From Marthasterias glacialis (Eukaryota > Echinodermata > Asteroidea > Forcipulatida > Asteriidae): 64,000 nucleotides of DNA. Below, piece after piece: positions 34,111-47,695 of the stretch. Positions within the stretch are counted from its first letter, which is position 1, and each line of letters starts with the position of its first letter. The notes beneath the pieces were generated by a model. That model searched no databases and had not been told where the DNA came from. It saw only the letters and a list, made by a program, of their open reading frames with translations. The stretch lies in assembly GCA_911728455.2 (NCBI GenBank), contig OU452225.1, positions 23,222,495 through 23,286,494 of the forward strand. The letters are read 5' to 3'. Both the position numbers and the translations under genes were made by a program.

Positions 34111-37100
34111 CATACTTATATGTGTCTCTGTGTCTGAGTAATGTATAAACCTGCAGTGGAATGAATGAGCAATTGGTTGGTACAATCATTGGTAAATGTG
34201 ATCATGCTTTGCTGACATTGGGATCTTTATATACCACGTGGGGGTGTCAATCGAAAGATTGATGTTATGACGATTTTATCTGGTGCCACAATACCTAAAA
34301 TGGCGCATAGTCTTGGCAGTGGTGGGGAGACAAATGTCGTCTGCAGACGTCTGTACACAAAATTGTTAATGACTCAGAATCAAAATAACAGGTAAACAGT
34401 ATTATTGTAACTGCAAGATTTTGTGTGTGAATTTTTGTCATGATATTCTATTAATCCATGTTCATGTTGAGTTCCTGAATGCGTGTCTTTCAGTTCCCTG
34501 TTTTTTTAAACAACAGAAAAAGGACTGTGAAGTTTTCATATCGTAGCCTTTGTCGAGGGATAACAATAATATGTAAACGCGTATTGTTAAAAAAAACTCT
34601 TTTAAAATTGCAAGATTCTTGTCATGTGCCTAAAAACGACTCCCCTGTTTCATGAAAACGCTTGACGGTACACTACTGAACAAGGGCGGGTTAAGGACTC
34701 GAGACTGAAGGAGTTGACTTATTGAGCAGAAAACAGTCAATTATCGAAAAATTTAATATATACCATATGTAACCTATTTCCACGGTTTATGCCAACAACA
34801 TGTACCACTGGAAAGTTGTTCAGCTCAGAGCATCTGTCGTTCTGTTTTTGAAGGAGCATTTTTAATTTTTTAGTCTTTTAATGTGCCAAAGGGATGGCTC
34901 GTGTAATGGGGCAGGTGCGAAGTATTGAACAATGCTAAAGAGTTTAAGATGTTACAGTTTTTGAATGATTTTTGGACAAAATAATAATCCAGTCCCTTAT
35001 TTCATCAACAACAAAAAATTATTTCTTACTCGACCTTACAATATTTCCGCATTTTAAAACAAATAACATTTGAGTTTGGTTCCGTCAATCATTTCTTTAA
35101 AGAAGCAGTTTAAAAGATTCCCTTGTTAGCGATGTCTTACTTCAGCCGTACAGACCAATATTTGGAATGCTATCAAACAAATTCCCACTCAATTCCCCTA
35201 TTTCCATTTATAAATTTTGCCAACGAAATGTTTTTACATGTATAAAAATAATCACACGGAAAGTGGTATGACTAGAGAGTGGGATACACACAAATTTATT
35301 GTTCAATGATACAACATATCCGCAAGCCACAAACTGTTTGACACTTTTTTTCCAAAAGACAAAAAGGGGGCCTCGAGACGACGCAGGTGATTAAAACTGG
35401 GCTTCATTATGATCTAGAAGTAATGTCACGGATTCATGTTTCAACTAGAAATGTGTTTGTTACGAAACAAACACAGGGGTTTCAGTAAAACAAAATAAAC
35501 GATTGAAAAATGGAAATGTGTGATGTCATGGTGACTTAATGAAGTTTATTCACAGTCCCAATATGGTGTAACAATAATTGTCTCGATGTGAAAAAACTTG
35601 TTCAGTTTAGTTTTGGAAATGGAACCTCGCACTACTTTAATAATGTGATGACATCAACAAACTTTCAGACAGCTTAGACTTTACTGACACTTACTACATA
35701 GAAACCATATGAAAATTCTTGATCATTTTGGCTGTAGATGCCATTATTTAAACATTATTTTTTTAGTTGAACTTCCGATTTGGACCGGACGGAAGGGTCA
35801 AATTTGGGTCATGTGTGTATTAAACGTGTCACTTGTATTGAGTGAATATGGCTTAAAGATTATGAATGTCATGAGCGATTTCAAGTGAGTTAGAAATTGC
35901 ATGAATTCCGTGCATGGCGAAGGCATCCAAACGTATACAAACGGAGTCGCATGACGATGTCGTTCCCAGAATCGGCTCGCTAAAAATTTAAAAACATCCA
36001 AAAAACAGGTAATAAAAGCAATGTTGACGTCATGTTGTTTGTATCTAAGTTAGTGCATAGGCTTTGATTTGATGTATTTTTGTGGTTTTTAAGACTGTAG
36101 TTCCTGAGATCAAGTTTCATGTGTTAAAGCATTTGGATTTGAGCTGTAAAGAATAAGAAATGAATTCCCGCGATCTCACAGCATTATAAAACAACACACC
36201 CTATCAAAAATTTCTATAAAAACAGCTAAACTGAAGCAGGAAATATCTTGTGCGAACACATTTTTTAAACTATCACAGTCTCTCAGATTGAAGTATTTCT
36301 AATGACTTAACAGTATCAAGTTTGTTTTAAACATGGTAAACTGAGTATCAATACAATTGACCCAAGATGATGGAAACCTCGGGCATTTTAATGAAAGGAA
36401 CAAACCAGACTGCCAAAAGTTCACAACGATTAACATCAAGACATGTTTTATTCAACACTGTGAATACGAATGCGTTTAACTTACGTAAAACGTAAAATGC
36501 GATTCACAAAGACAAATATTATATCTCTTTGTAAACCCAAACACTGTGAATAAACAATGATGATCTACACATTGATTTTGAAACTACAAGAAAAACAACT
36601 TGAAACGAAACCTATATATTTTTTTAATCTGTGTTTAAAAACAACACACACCATGCGTTCGTCATTTTGCAGTGTTTTCCTGGTATTATTTCAAACCTGT
36701 TAGAAAATTGATTTTGGAGCTGCTACCCAAAATGGTCAATCTCTAAATTCCCCATCTCGCCTAAATTCCCCATCTCGCCTATGAGTATTGATTCGACCAA
36801 AATGTAAATCAATTGCAAATTTTGATTCCTCACGGTCACTGACGGTGTAGAGTAGATGATAAAGCGCTTCCATCGAACCATTAAGTTATTTCAAACACAT
36901 AGGCCTACACTTACAAATAAAAATCTGTCTGTTGAGCAACAGCACATGGTGTGACCTTCTTACCACGATCGCAGCGGTGGTTCGGCTGTGGCCACACACA
37001 CGTATCGGATATACACATGTAGGGCCTACATGGTTTTCGTGAACAGTATGTATTTAGTTTTGTGGCCTTTTGAGCAGTGCCTTGAGTCCAAAGAACAATG

Positions 37101-37710
37101 CAGTCAGGAACACGTTAAACCACTTTTACCTGACAGTACAGGGACCACTGCTGTGAGATTTGCATCACCAGAAGTACGAAAAAGTTATTGATACCTCACG
37201 ATGTAATGCATTAAAAAAAAAAATTATTATAACTTCATATTTTGTGTACCCAAACTCCAGATTTTAGTGCTAGTCTTTGAATACTTCCATAGTAAACATT
37301 GCTTTTGTCGATTGTGGCAAACGAAAAAATCACTTAGATAATCATATAAAATACAGAACAATTAAATAATTAAAAATACAAACTAAAACGTGACATTTTC
37401 ACAGGTGGGTTTGTATGGTTAAAAAAAAGTAAGGATTGGAATGAATAAAACCAATATTGCGTATTTTATACATTTTACCCTGCATTCAATGAGTGAAAAT
37501 TGCGTTGACAGAAATATGAACTTTTGGCATCTGGAAACAATACGCGTATAAACGCATAACGCACATTCCCAGTCATGTACTCAACATCTATTTTAATGTA
37601 GGGCTTAAGTCATCAGTATAGAACCCATACCTTGAAATACGTGATGTCCAGCGCTGTGGAGCAAGACAGGCAAGTGATGTAGTTGTATCTTGCTTTACAC
37701 TCGAAACAGA

Positions 37711-38578
37711 GTCAATGTCCTTACTGATGTTTCAGATAAAAAGATTCCGAACTTATATATATATTTTTTATTTCCGCCTTCGGTTATAAATGTACTGGCA
37801 TTATTTTCTTGTTACCAGTGAGCAAATATAATAGATTTAGAAATACAAACGACACAGGGCGTATGTATACACGTCATTATCAAAGCACTAAAACATTCTG
37901 GGGAGTTCATTGATCCCTTCAGTTTTATACTTTCGTTTCCTTTATTCGGCTCTCATGACTGTGGTTGTTATAATTGGGTAACTTATCAACTACGACAAGG
38001 GGGTACCGTTGAGCCTTAAAAATACATCAAGATTTAGGATTTAAACTCATACCAAAAACACTCAAAGAACTCAACATTTTTACTGCTACAATACGGTAGA
38101 ATCTGTCGCTTGTTGTGGGATGAAATTACAGTAATCAAAAACCAATTGTTCAAAAAAGTAACGAAAACCCTGACTGCATTATACAAAGTCAAGGAAGACA
38201 AAAACAAAATTATATATTCTATTTCATCTGAAATCACATGAAGCGGGGGAAAAAAACAGTTGATGCAAATATAAATAAAAACCGTCAGGGTACTGAGATG
38301 ATCAAATGCATTTTGGCTTGCAGGTGCGTAAAGCGCTCAAAATATTTAACCCAGCTGTTAGCTATTTAACACAGTTCACTAACCAATCGTGCAATGAGGT
38401 TTGTGAATTGCGCGCGTGCTGCATGCCGTTCTCACGCAAAACGCAAGACCGTGTAGTTACTTCAAAATTTTCGGGCAAATCAACCCCTCTGCCCCTTTAA
38501 CCAAAGAGTCCCCATACATGCTCTGCTCTAGAATGGCGGGGTCGTGGGTTCGGATCCAACCCGAGGAAATTGCCTGTG
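37711..38578. repeat. Dispersed repeat, copy 1 (second copy at 52112-53090)
   Basis: It begins GTCAATGTCCTTACTGATGT and ends in the tRNA-like block GGGGTCGTGGGTTC...CCCGAGG. Compared with the second copy it lacks ~110 bp before TTTTCGGGCAAATCAACCCC and otherwise matches closely along its length. The tRNA-like end matches the SINE at 30097, so this may be a composite or SINE-tailed element. Confidence 0.8.
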
Positions 38579-39411
38579 GATATATATTATGTTAAATGAA
38601 CATTTGGATTTAAACAGGTAGGCAAAGCAGTTGGTTCTGGTTCTACACCGGGCTAAGTATAAGAATGCTTACGGTGTACAACTGGTTTGCACTTGTCTTA
38701 TTATGAAAGCAAGAAGACAAACATCAATCACGAATAAAATAAGTGCATCCCCAATCGGGTAGAAAGCATGGTATAGTCTCGTTCACACTGTGAGAACAAA
38801 ACTTTTGACAACTCAACCAACCACAAAATCATTCCCTTAAACAACCAGGCTAGGGAACAATATAAACACAATATTCTACATACAAACAACATCTACACTT
38901 GAAGGAGCAACTCGCTCACTCGTCCCTTGACCGTCCCATACACTTGTCGATTTAGGAACAGCGTATAGAGAAGCAACACTTGTCTCTAAGGAAGGCAACT
39001 AAGCAAAGTGCAAAGGCTCTTAGCACTTTCAGACAAGTCTTGCATCAAGGCCGTTTCGCTCTGAGGAATCAGGAGCGAAACAGGCTATTAATACAGATCG
39101 AGGATGTCAAAGGCTTTATCCCGTTTCAAATTTGTTCGAAACAGGCATTCCTCTGTTAATATCATAGCCAACTACAAAATATGTTTGGCATAGATGAATA
39201 AAAGTAAATTTAGTTATGGCATTTGGACATAGACCCCTGAGAAAATATACTGTAGATTTGTTTTCATGCTAATGAGCAGGTAACCTCCCCATCACATACC
39301 ATTTAAAAGTAAAAAAATATTCCTTTAAAGTAACATTCATAACAGTAAACAGGACCAAACACTGACTAAATTCAAGAATCACAAACCACATTTGTGACCC
39401 CCCCCCAAAAA

Positions 39412-39955
39412 AAAAAATAATAATAAAAAAATCAATTAATCAATCCAATCAATCAATCAATCAATCAACCAACCAATCAATCAATCAATCAATCAATTAT
39501 TCAATCAATAAATCAATCAATCAATCAATCAATCAAATAATCAAATAATCAAATAATCAAATAATCAAATAATCGAATAATCGAATAATCAAATAATCAA
39601 ATAATCAAATAATCAAATAATCAAATAATCAAATAATCAAATAATCAAATAATCAAATAATCAAATAATCAAATAATCGAGTAATCGAATAATGGAATAT
39701 TCGAATAATCGTATAATCGAATAATCGAATAATCGAATAATCAAATAATCAAATATTAATCAAATAATCAAATAATCAAATAATCAAATAATCAAATAAT
39801 CAAATAATCAAATAATCAAATAATCAAATAATCAAATAATCAAATAATCAAATAATCAAATAATCAAATAATCAAATAATCAAATAATCAAATAATCAAA
39901 TAATCAAATAATCAAATCAATAAATCAATAAATCAATATATCAATAAATCAAATC
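39412..39955. repeat. Microsatellite array (AATAATCA)n with related units
   Basis: About 540 bp of AATCAATC, then AATAATCA/AATAATCG octamers, running to within 170 bp of the transporter stop codon. A patch at about 39560-39740 has TCG in place of TCA, marking a derived sub-array. Confidence 0.95.
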
Positions 39956-40050
39956 GTGAAAGCAACGTCGTGTGTACAAAATGAATAAAGTGAAACTGGG
40001 TAAATATTTTACACTCCAAGCAAAAATATTGACAAAATAGGGAGACCCAG

Positions 40051-40080
40051 GGCTGGGTAGCTCAGTTTGTAGAGCGCCGG
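40051..40080 (+). repeat. Truncated tRNA-like (SINE head) fragment
   Basis: GGCTGGGTAGCTCAGTTTGTAGAGCGCCGG resembles the 5' half of a tRNA with an intact D arm and A box (shown here in 30 bases only because it is the whole feature: key part GTAGCTCAGTTTGTAGAGC). No anticodon arm or B box follows, so it is not a tRNA gene. Confidence 0.55.
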
Positions 40081-40098
40081 TAAAAGCATTTTGAGCAA

Positions 40099-40104
40099 TT
40101 TAAT
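40099..40104 (-). terminator. Candidate poly(A) signal (ATTAAA) of the transporter gene
   Basis: On the minus strand ATTAAA begins 20 bases after the transporter stop codon. It is the nearest canonical or variant hexamer before the octamer array. Confidence 0.3.
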
Positions 40105-40123
40105 ATCAATGGTGGCAAGCACA

Positions 40124-43100
40124 TCATGGAATAAAACGGTCCATCAGCATCAGCACCATCGTTACAATGTTGACGAGTCCAAGGCTGATGAAGGCTAGGT
40201 CGTAACTTCGTGTCAGGTCATAAAACAACCCTGCAGTAAGATAATACAAGTTAAACAGCAAAGAAAATTCAATCCGGCGTTTTGATTAGTAATGTTTGTT
40301 TGATGAAGCATTACATTAAACTTAAAATGCGACGATGTCACACGGCGGTATAGCTAGGGTTCGTTGAGCCTGAGACAAGCTTCAAGGATGTGTCCCTCAT
40401 TCATTTGAAAACATTAGCACTATTTGAGATAATCAGTAAAAACAATGGGTTCAAAATCATCAGTCACAATCCCAAGATGCGAGTTGATATCATCCTCGTA
40501 CAAGAAAACACTACGGCATTTCAATCACATACAAATTACTGTTACGTAGACTGGTTCCCGGTCCCTACACTCGTTCTGACTGTGCATAGGGACCGGTAGT
40601 TACAACCAATATTACGGTTTTGATTGGCCCTTGCTTGCGCCGGCGCAGTAATAATTTTCTAGTTTTAGAGATGACGTTGGCTATGTTCCTGACGTATGCA
40701 TGTTGTTGGACACTAGCACACGTGTGTATCGTAACCCTTCATCCGGACATTTAGTGAACCAGCCTTTGACATCCAAATTCAAGCTACTCTCTTTAAAATT
40801 TCAATCGAAAAGACTGATTTTCAATCTAATTAGAGTGATTTTCAATTCAAGACAGTAGCTTTAGAAGAACATCTTAACTAACGTTAGGGAGATTCTGAGA
40901 TTCTGAGATTGTGTAAAGGCTGCATTGCATTATGGGATTACGTAGACCTATATGCTAATTCTAATTAGCATATACCTGGCAGAAATCTGCCATGTATCCG
41001 CTACCGGTCCCTATACACAGTTAGAACGAGAACAATGGACCGGGAACCAGTCAAACTGTCACGTTGTAGTAAAGCTCACCTGCTACAAAACTGCCGCTGG
41101 TTTCTCCTAACCCATAGAGACAGCTACCTAAAACAAATATATCAACTAGAATGCTTTCGTCGTACAAGTCTTTGGTCACTAAAGCCATCAGCATGTTCAG
41201 AATTCCAATAGCACCACCGTTGACACAAGACAAAAACATCAAGGCCTGCCGAGAGTTAAAAACAAGTATTGCTTTGGTCAACATGAAAGATGCAGAGTTG
41301 CACATCTGTACAGTCATTGATTGAGTACCAATTTGCTATTGCTGGATTGTTATTTCTATTTAATTCATATAAAGTTCCGTGGAGATCGTTTCATTCACCT
41401 GTACATTACTTCATGTCCAGTTTCTTGAACTGTACATTTTCTGATTAAACAAAAAAATGATGTTATTAAATTTGATGTCGAATTACAAAAGTTCTGCAAT
41501 GAACAAATTCACGCTGTATTTAAAGTAGAGTGATTTAGCATTTTTTGAACTTGGAAAACTGGCGAAGTTTCGGGTGCCACTCATATTAATCTAATTTGTA
41601 ATGTTTTACCCATACACCGATGTGTGTTAAGCACTGTATACTCTGTACTTTCCCAAGTCCTGTGAAAACGTACTGAGTTATACAGTGCTTAACACACATC
41701 GGTGTATGTGTAAAAATTACAAATATTTTACTATCAAATACGGAAAAACTTTTTTTACGAAGAAGGAAAAATCTTTCTGCGAACGAGAAAAACGGGAAAA
41801 AACAGAGCTAAATAAAATTTAAATAACGACACTTTATATACAATAATAAAACCTGCAATGTTATCAATACATCGAATCTCCCTGAGAGTTGAAACACGCA
41901 ATGGGCATCGTATGCAAAGAGTTCCTGGCTTATATAGCCAGACTCATCTAATGACGGTGAGATGAAAACGCCAGTTAGGCGTCGTTAGCAATAACAAAAT
42001 ATTAAAATTGTCTTACCAAATAATTATCCTGGGCAAATGAATCCATAAACATTGCAGCTGCGTTGATAATACACAGTAACACAAACATCCGAAATGAACT
42101 GATTATTTTGTAACCTTGCAAAGGAATATGAATGAGTCTTCCAATGAGATTTCCAACACCACCTCCACTTGACAAGAGAGCTGCTGCAGAGAGAGTTATA
42201 CCTCTTGATACGGCATGAGGTACTAGAAATACCATCCAAGCAGCAGAAGATATGCCTTGCAGGAAATAAACACCAACTTGAAAAAGTACTCTTGGTTTCT
42301 CAACAAGAACGTCCAAGGAAAGCCAAGAAGCAATTGCCCTCAGCCGATTACGTAAGCGTGGTTCATTTTTTAAATTTGACACTTGGTCCGTGTCTGTTGT
42401 ACTTAATTTAGAATACTCTTGGATGTGCTGTTTACTCAGGGCACCAAACACAGTCACGTGGAACATAACAGCAGACATGATCATCATGGTTCCACGCCAG
42501 CCGTAGATTTCAAGAAAGAAATCGACTATTGGTGGGCAAGCCATTACACCGAATGACCCGCCTAGGTATGCTATGGCGTACATGGTTGCAGAATGATCAG
42601 ATGTTGACGAAACCAATACAGCCATCTGTGGTATGTAGGAAAGACCCATACCAACACCTATACAGTGATGGAAAAACAGAGATGTATGACATTCACTGGA
42701 TTGTAATTTGTTTTCTTTCCCTATGGGGCAATCAGGGTTGGAGAAGTGGATCTCCAATAGGATTGAAGGATTGTGTCATCGTCTTTAAGAAGTGCCCCGA
42801 TCCCTTTAAACAGATATGCAAGCCTGTATTTCAGTGTGGAGAAGCTGTTATTTTCCAATAAAATGATATTATAAGGTACACGAAAATAAAACTGCAATTC
42901 TCAAATTTCATCATGACTGTAGGGGAACGCAAGTGCGCCCTCAATCTTTCTTTTGAAACTAACCCTAAAACTTTATTATGGACCTTTATACTTGTTGCTA
43001 AAGGACGGATCGCAACGCATCCATCTATTGAAAATAGGTCTTTAGTTTAGTAGTTCTTTAATTGTTATTCAAGTTTACTACAACTATTGATGAATGGTAT

Positions 43101-46100
43101 TAGTAATCTACACTTCATGTTGGTTGTCACATTACATTTATCATACAAGAAGCCATGAAAGTGATTATTTCCAAATTATCTTTGCATTGCCTGGATTGGT
43201 ATTAGGTATATTTATTGGCGTAGTAATTTTGGAAGAGGTTGTGCGGCACCTCATATCTTTCTCTTTTACTGGAGGCTGTGTGAGACACCCATACATGTTA
43301 TAGTTTGTCTCTATTTTTCTCCATTTTGTGCCTGAGCAAGGCTCAGGGAAGTGATTTTATGCCCTGGATGTAAGAGAGCATTTGTCAGAGAACCCCCAGT
43401 GAGTATTTCTGAGCTTTGCATTCATATCGTATTGGGGAAAATGATTCATTTGTGTTGTGAAAATAGCTGGTGTAGTCGCTCACGTGTGTGTGATGTTTAT
43501 GATGTCTTCATATACCAATGTACACGTACTTATTATTGCTTGTATGTATACTTTTCCAGGTAATGGGGGTTCTTCCAGGTTCTTGATCTTTTGGGTTCTT
43601 CTCTGTGTTCATCTTGGTATTTAGTTGACTGCTAGTTACACCTAGTGTTTTCTTGATGGGCCCAGAGCTGATGAAGATTAAATTAATTGAGTTCACCCTA
43701 CAGAGTATCGCCATCCTGTGTACTATTAATTGCCTATCTAAGTCCAAGTGCTCGTCCTTTTAGAGGACCGGCCTCCTTCCCGGGTCGTTACAATCATAAA
43801 AAGGAGTAGGCTTATAAGATAAAAAAATATCCAATGCAGGACCAGCGCAAAATCTGAAAATCGAGAGGTCATGTTAACTTGTCTTTTGGACCTGTGACGT
43901 CATCGAACTGTAAGTTGAAACCCGCGCAAGTTTAGAACTTGCCCGCACATGTTTTAAGCCTGCCGGACAAGTTCGATATTTGGGTTGGGCGCGAAAGTTT
44001 TAAGCTTGTGCGGGTTTCTACTCTAACGTTGAGCAAACTGCGTGTAAACTTCCGGGGAAAAAATAGGCGGCGCCCATGACCGACCGGAAGCCCCCATTTT
44101 AAGCATCATTATAGTATAGATATTCAAATACCGGTTGGCGCGCCCTCATCGGCCGCCGAAAGACTTACATCGCAAACTTTCTCCGTAAGCTTCTTTCAGA
44201 AAATAAACGCCGGAGACCGAAGATACTAAGAAAGGTCGTCTCCCACTAAATGTGTCGATAATTTTAAAACCAGTCCCATTTCCGAAGATACACGTTTGCT
44301 TCAACCTCTCCACCCCAGAAACAGGCGAAGAAATAAAATAAACACCTCGTGACCAAACACAAGATATTGTTAGATGATGACACAGTCAAGGAGAATGTAC
44401 GATACAAGAATGGCTGATTAGTGTACCAGCAATGTGGTGACCTTATTTGCATTTTCGGGTAACTGGTGGCCTGCAAATTTACGGTGGGACACAAATAAAC
44501 TAAGAGAAACTAAGGTAATTGCCAAAGGCTGACCTCTGACCGGTAACAAAGCTATCTGCCGCGTTGTCAGTTAACAAAGCTCGAAATTCCGATTGAAGGT
44601 GGGGGTGAAGGTTAACGCGGGGTGCCGGTTAGCGCCACTTTCTTTGAAATAGTCCGCTAAAATGTAACTCATTTTTTATAAAACTAACTAAAGATGCTTA
44701 ACATTTGAAATTACTCATAAAACCTATACTGTTATGTTTTCAGTGCTGATACAAAGAGAGCATTTCAACGGTACAATGGTTTACTATTTTTGAAAGAAGT
44801 CACCACCTCTGTAAAAATAGAGTGTACCCTGAATGCCCGAACACCTAAACAAAAACGAACTAAATCAAGAGGTGTTCCGGGCTGAGTGCCCGAACACCTA
44901 AAAACCGAACAAAATCAAGAGAACACCTAAAATACAAAGGAAAAAAAGAAAAACAAGAAAAGAAATCAAAACATCAACAATCCCGCACAATTACAGAAAT
45001 AAACAGAGATAAACACTCCACAGGTAAAGACACACAAGTTTAAAAGAAATGCAGAAATACACAAACATTTTAAGAAATGAAATTCATAACTCCATTGCCG
45101 CTGTGCCCCCCCCCCCCCCCCATTGAAAAGCCATGCCCCCTGCCCCCCCCCCCATCGAAAAATCCTGGCTACGCCGGTGCCCCCTCCTCCCCTCCCTCCA
45201 ACGCCATGTCATTGTTACAAAGCATGATTTGGGGTGTGAATGTACTTTGTATACTTGGCAATGGTGCATGTGCGCCCAATGGATATGCAGCTATTCAGTG
45301 TGGACCACAATATTACCCTTTCTATTTCTACCTCCATGCTGAATAAGCATAGACCGATTGCGCGACCTACGTCACGTGACCCCTGTTGGGTTAAAAATGT
45401 AAACACACACGTAATCCTCCATAGGAAAGGGTGGTACGGTATACGATGATTAATGCATTTAGTTAATTCGATTGAGGCTTTTTTTTGCTCGATATCTGTG
45501 AAAGATATTCCAGAGTTTGTACCAAAGACCTTCAAGTTGCTGAACAAAGCCAGTAAGGACAGTTCCAGCAAGTCTTGAAAATTGTAAAAGTACCGTATAA
45601 ATGTGCACGATGTGTACAGCGCATGACGGAACGTTAGGCCAGACAACCGCGATCACCACACACTTTTCAACACAAAAATTTCAAAGTTTTTAAGCTGAAA
45701 TCCTCCAAAGAAATTGCTTTCCCAAACTGTGTGATTCCTTTGCCTATTTGAAATTCTGATGCTCACTTTTCCAACGTTGTTTATCCTTTTATTACAGTGA
45801 TTTAGGCCAACATTACAAACAAAATAACAGACGGGTGGCTACATAATAGTCGTCCGACGCCGGTAGTGCATGGCAAAAAAACCTTTTTTCAGAAGAATTC
45901 TGTTAAATTATGAAACAGAGATGTGATTTAAATTAATGCCACACCATACTACTTTAAATGAAGTTGCTGATTAACTAATTCATCGCTTAACGAAAGTATA
46001 ATCGACTGTTTTAGAACTCACTCTGTGTCACGGCAAGCATCGCACCCAAGCAGCGGGTGCCGCGGGAAGCGCGGCATCCCGCTAGTGTGAATAAATTATA

Positions 46101-47695
46101 ATGGGCCCGAATGTGTTTTCTTCAAACTGTCACAGTGATTATGCTTAATTTTAAACTTGGTAAATGTAGATTTGATGAAAGGGGTTATGGTAAATGTTAT
46201 GGCCGAGTGACCGTACCACTGAGGATGCGTTGAAATATCACAACAGATTAATCTTTATTTCACTGCATCAAATTATAAACATCAGTGGAAGGGAGTGTGA
46301 GAAAATCCGCAACAGGACGTTTTGGTGAGAGTGGCGTTCTGGTAGCTTTAGTAAAAGGGAAATTAGAGCTGTAGTTTTCGATTGTGGGATGTTTTTTTAA
46401 CTCACCTGTTGTTATTCCCAATGTAAATGCTAACTGGAAGATGTTCCGAGTGAATGCACTGGCAAGGTACCCAGCAAACAGCAAGACACCCCCTGTCATT
46501 ATACACACCCGGCTGCCATATCGCCTTGCAAGATTACCAGTGACTGGTGCTGTTATAATATTGTGTTTAGAAAGATACAAAGCAAAGATATCAAAACCCT
46601 ATGTTATGAAAAAGAGTGATCATGTTAAGGGAAAATGAATCGGATAATCCCATAAAAATGATATATCCTTCACCAACAAAGAGGTATAACAACTGTCATC
46701 ACCAAATTTATCAATCGTAAAAAAGAGTGGTATTTAGTTTTTCCAAGCTTGATTTTCCACATAAATACAGTCAACGGTTTTTAGGGGTGACTCTACCACG
46801 TGCATACAGATTTCTGAAAGGCTTCCAATTACTTAAAAGTAACATAAATAACGCTCAATGTTTATTTTGATTTTTTTTTAACTGCCACTGTCGTAATGGT
46901 TTTCAATGGGGATTGTGTTTTAAATCGATTCCAAAAAAGGAATCTTTTAGAAAAAATTCGAGGATGGCAATTCTGGACTGCAGAAAAAATTGCCTACCGG
47001 AACACTCGCATAGCAAGATTTAAGTTGTACTATTTTGCTGAAAACCCGTTTTTATATTCATATTTATATTATTTTGTTGATTTAAATGTTAATAGATAAA
47101 ACGACCGTCAATGATTTCAATTACCGTCACCCCGAACACCTAGTTTTTGTGATTCAACAAAAACTCAGTTCTAGTTGTTGTTTTTTTTCTCTTTAAAAAA
47201 GGTTTTTTTTTTCAAGTGTGGAAATTTTGAACTGCAGACAAAAAAAAATTGCACACGGGAAATGTCAATTTGCACTGCTGTGAATTGACTACAAACATTT
47301 TCTTAGTTTAACTTGTTATTGCTTCACAAATTGATATGAATGGCGTCAGTATTGTGACTTGAGGTACAAAATCGTTAATTTTTTGCGGCAATATTGACGT
47401 CAATATATGTGCGATGTCCCTTTAAAGCCACCATAAGATTTATGTGAATTCGACGCGGCATGAGCTCGATTGTGGAAACGGTCGCAGTAAAAACGCCCAT
47501 AAGGAATATGAGTGGCTTACCAAGGATGAAACCAATACTGTTTGACACGCCAATTACAGTCCCGAGTTCAGCTGCACTACACTGTAGAGAATCCATCATA
47601 GGGTTGAATAACACTCCGAACGATTTCAGAGATCCCATCTCCAAGAAAACTATCATGAAGGATGTAAATGTAAGGAGACAGCTTGAAGTCATCAT
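40124..47695 (-). CDS. SLC16-family monocarboxylate transporter-like protein (5 exons, 410 aa as modelled)
   Basis: Exons, 5' to 3': 47521..47695, 46406..46549, 42017..42657, 41080..41245, 40124..40230. All junctions are GT/AG with matching phases and the frame is continuous to TGA at 40124. The motifs follow the SLC16 (MCT) branch of the major facilitator superfamily. TM1 ends SLKSFGVLF. Next come NLARRYGSRVCIMTGG and FTLGITTGVGMGLSYIPQ, then AIAYLGGSFGV and the EIYGWRG loop. A charged central loop of about 45 residues separates the two six-helix halves. GNLIGRL lies in the second half, and LFYDLTRSYDLAFI matches the family motif before TM12. These proteins carry lactate, pyruvate, thyroid hormone or other small acids across the plasma membrane; the substrate cannot be told. 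The usual D-G-x-W-G-W segment before TM1 is absent. An acceptor-like TTTTAAATCTTAG just upstream of the ATG suggests a missing first exon. Confidence 0.88.
40549..41052. mobile_element. MITE-like element with ~55-bp terminal inverted repeats
   Basis: The left end GACTGGTTCCCGGTCC...TAGGGACCGGTAG (40549-40602) and its reverse complement (41001-41052) enclose about 400 non-coding bases. It lies in the last intron of the transporter gene, with its right end 27 bp from exon 41080..41245. Confidence 0.8.
41598..41720. repeat. Hairpin formed by two inverted SINE tails
   Basis: The arms ACCCATACACCGATGTGTGTTAAGCACTGTATA and the complement are separated by ~38 bp (key core TACACCGATGTGTGTTAAGC). The same tail ends the SINE at 30097-30270. 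It is intronic in the transporter gene. Confidence 0.75.
42658..46405. other. Large transporter intron: no second gene seen
   Basis: The intron holds repeat copy A (45349-45958), poly-C tracts near 45105 and 45143, and a repeated block GTGCCCGAACACCTAAA at about 44832 and 44888. It also holds an open frame near 43508-43747 (minus) that I do not recognise. No exon with GT/AG borders and family homology is visible. Confidence 0.5.
45349..45958 (+). repeat. Long direct repeat, copy A (partner 48544-49169)
   Basis: It shares ~610 bp with copy B, starting ATAGAC(C/T)GATTGCGCGACC..GTCACGTGACC and ending AATTAATGCCACA(C/A)CATACT. A protein-like stretch, PEFVPKTFKLLNKASKDSSS, is readable on the plus strand but is followed at once by a stop. 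It lies in the large intron of the transporter gene. Confidence 0.75.

Larger units (their letters stand above)
32817..40123. other. Intergenic region without a supported gene
   Basis: Between the 5' end of the receptor phosphatase and the 3' end of the transporter no exon with homology was found. It contains a foldback (33583-34110), one copy of an ~870-bp dispersed repeat (37711-38578), an octamer array (39412-39955) and a truncated tRNA-like stretch (40051-40080). The stretch 34.2-37.7 kb is AT-rich and shows nothing I can name. Confidence 0.6.

Noticed and set aside
39412..39955. Array of short repeats considered as a CRISPR-like array
   Set aside because: The units are contiguous octamers without spacers in a eukaryotic intergenic region, so it is a microsatellite.
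43508..43747. Minus-strand frame of 79 codons that looks mildly protein-like
   Set aside because: No start context, splice borders or family match; possibly transposon-derived, but I cannot name it.
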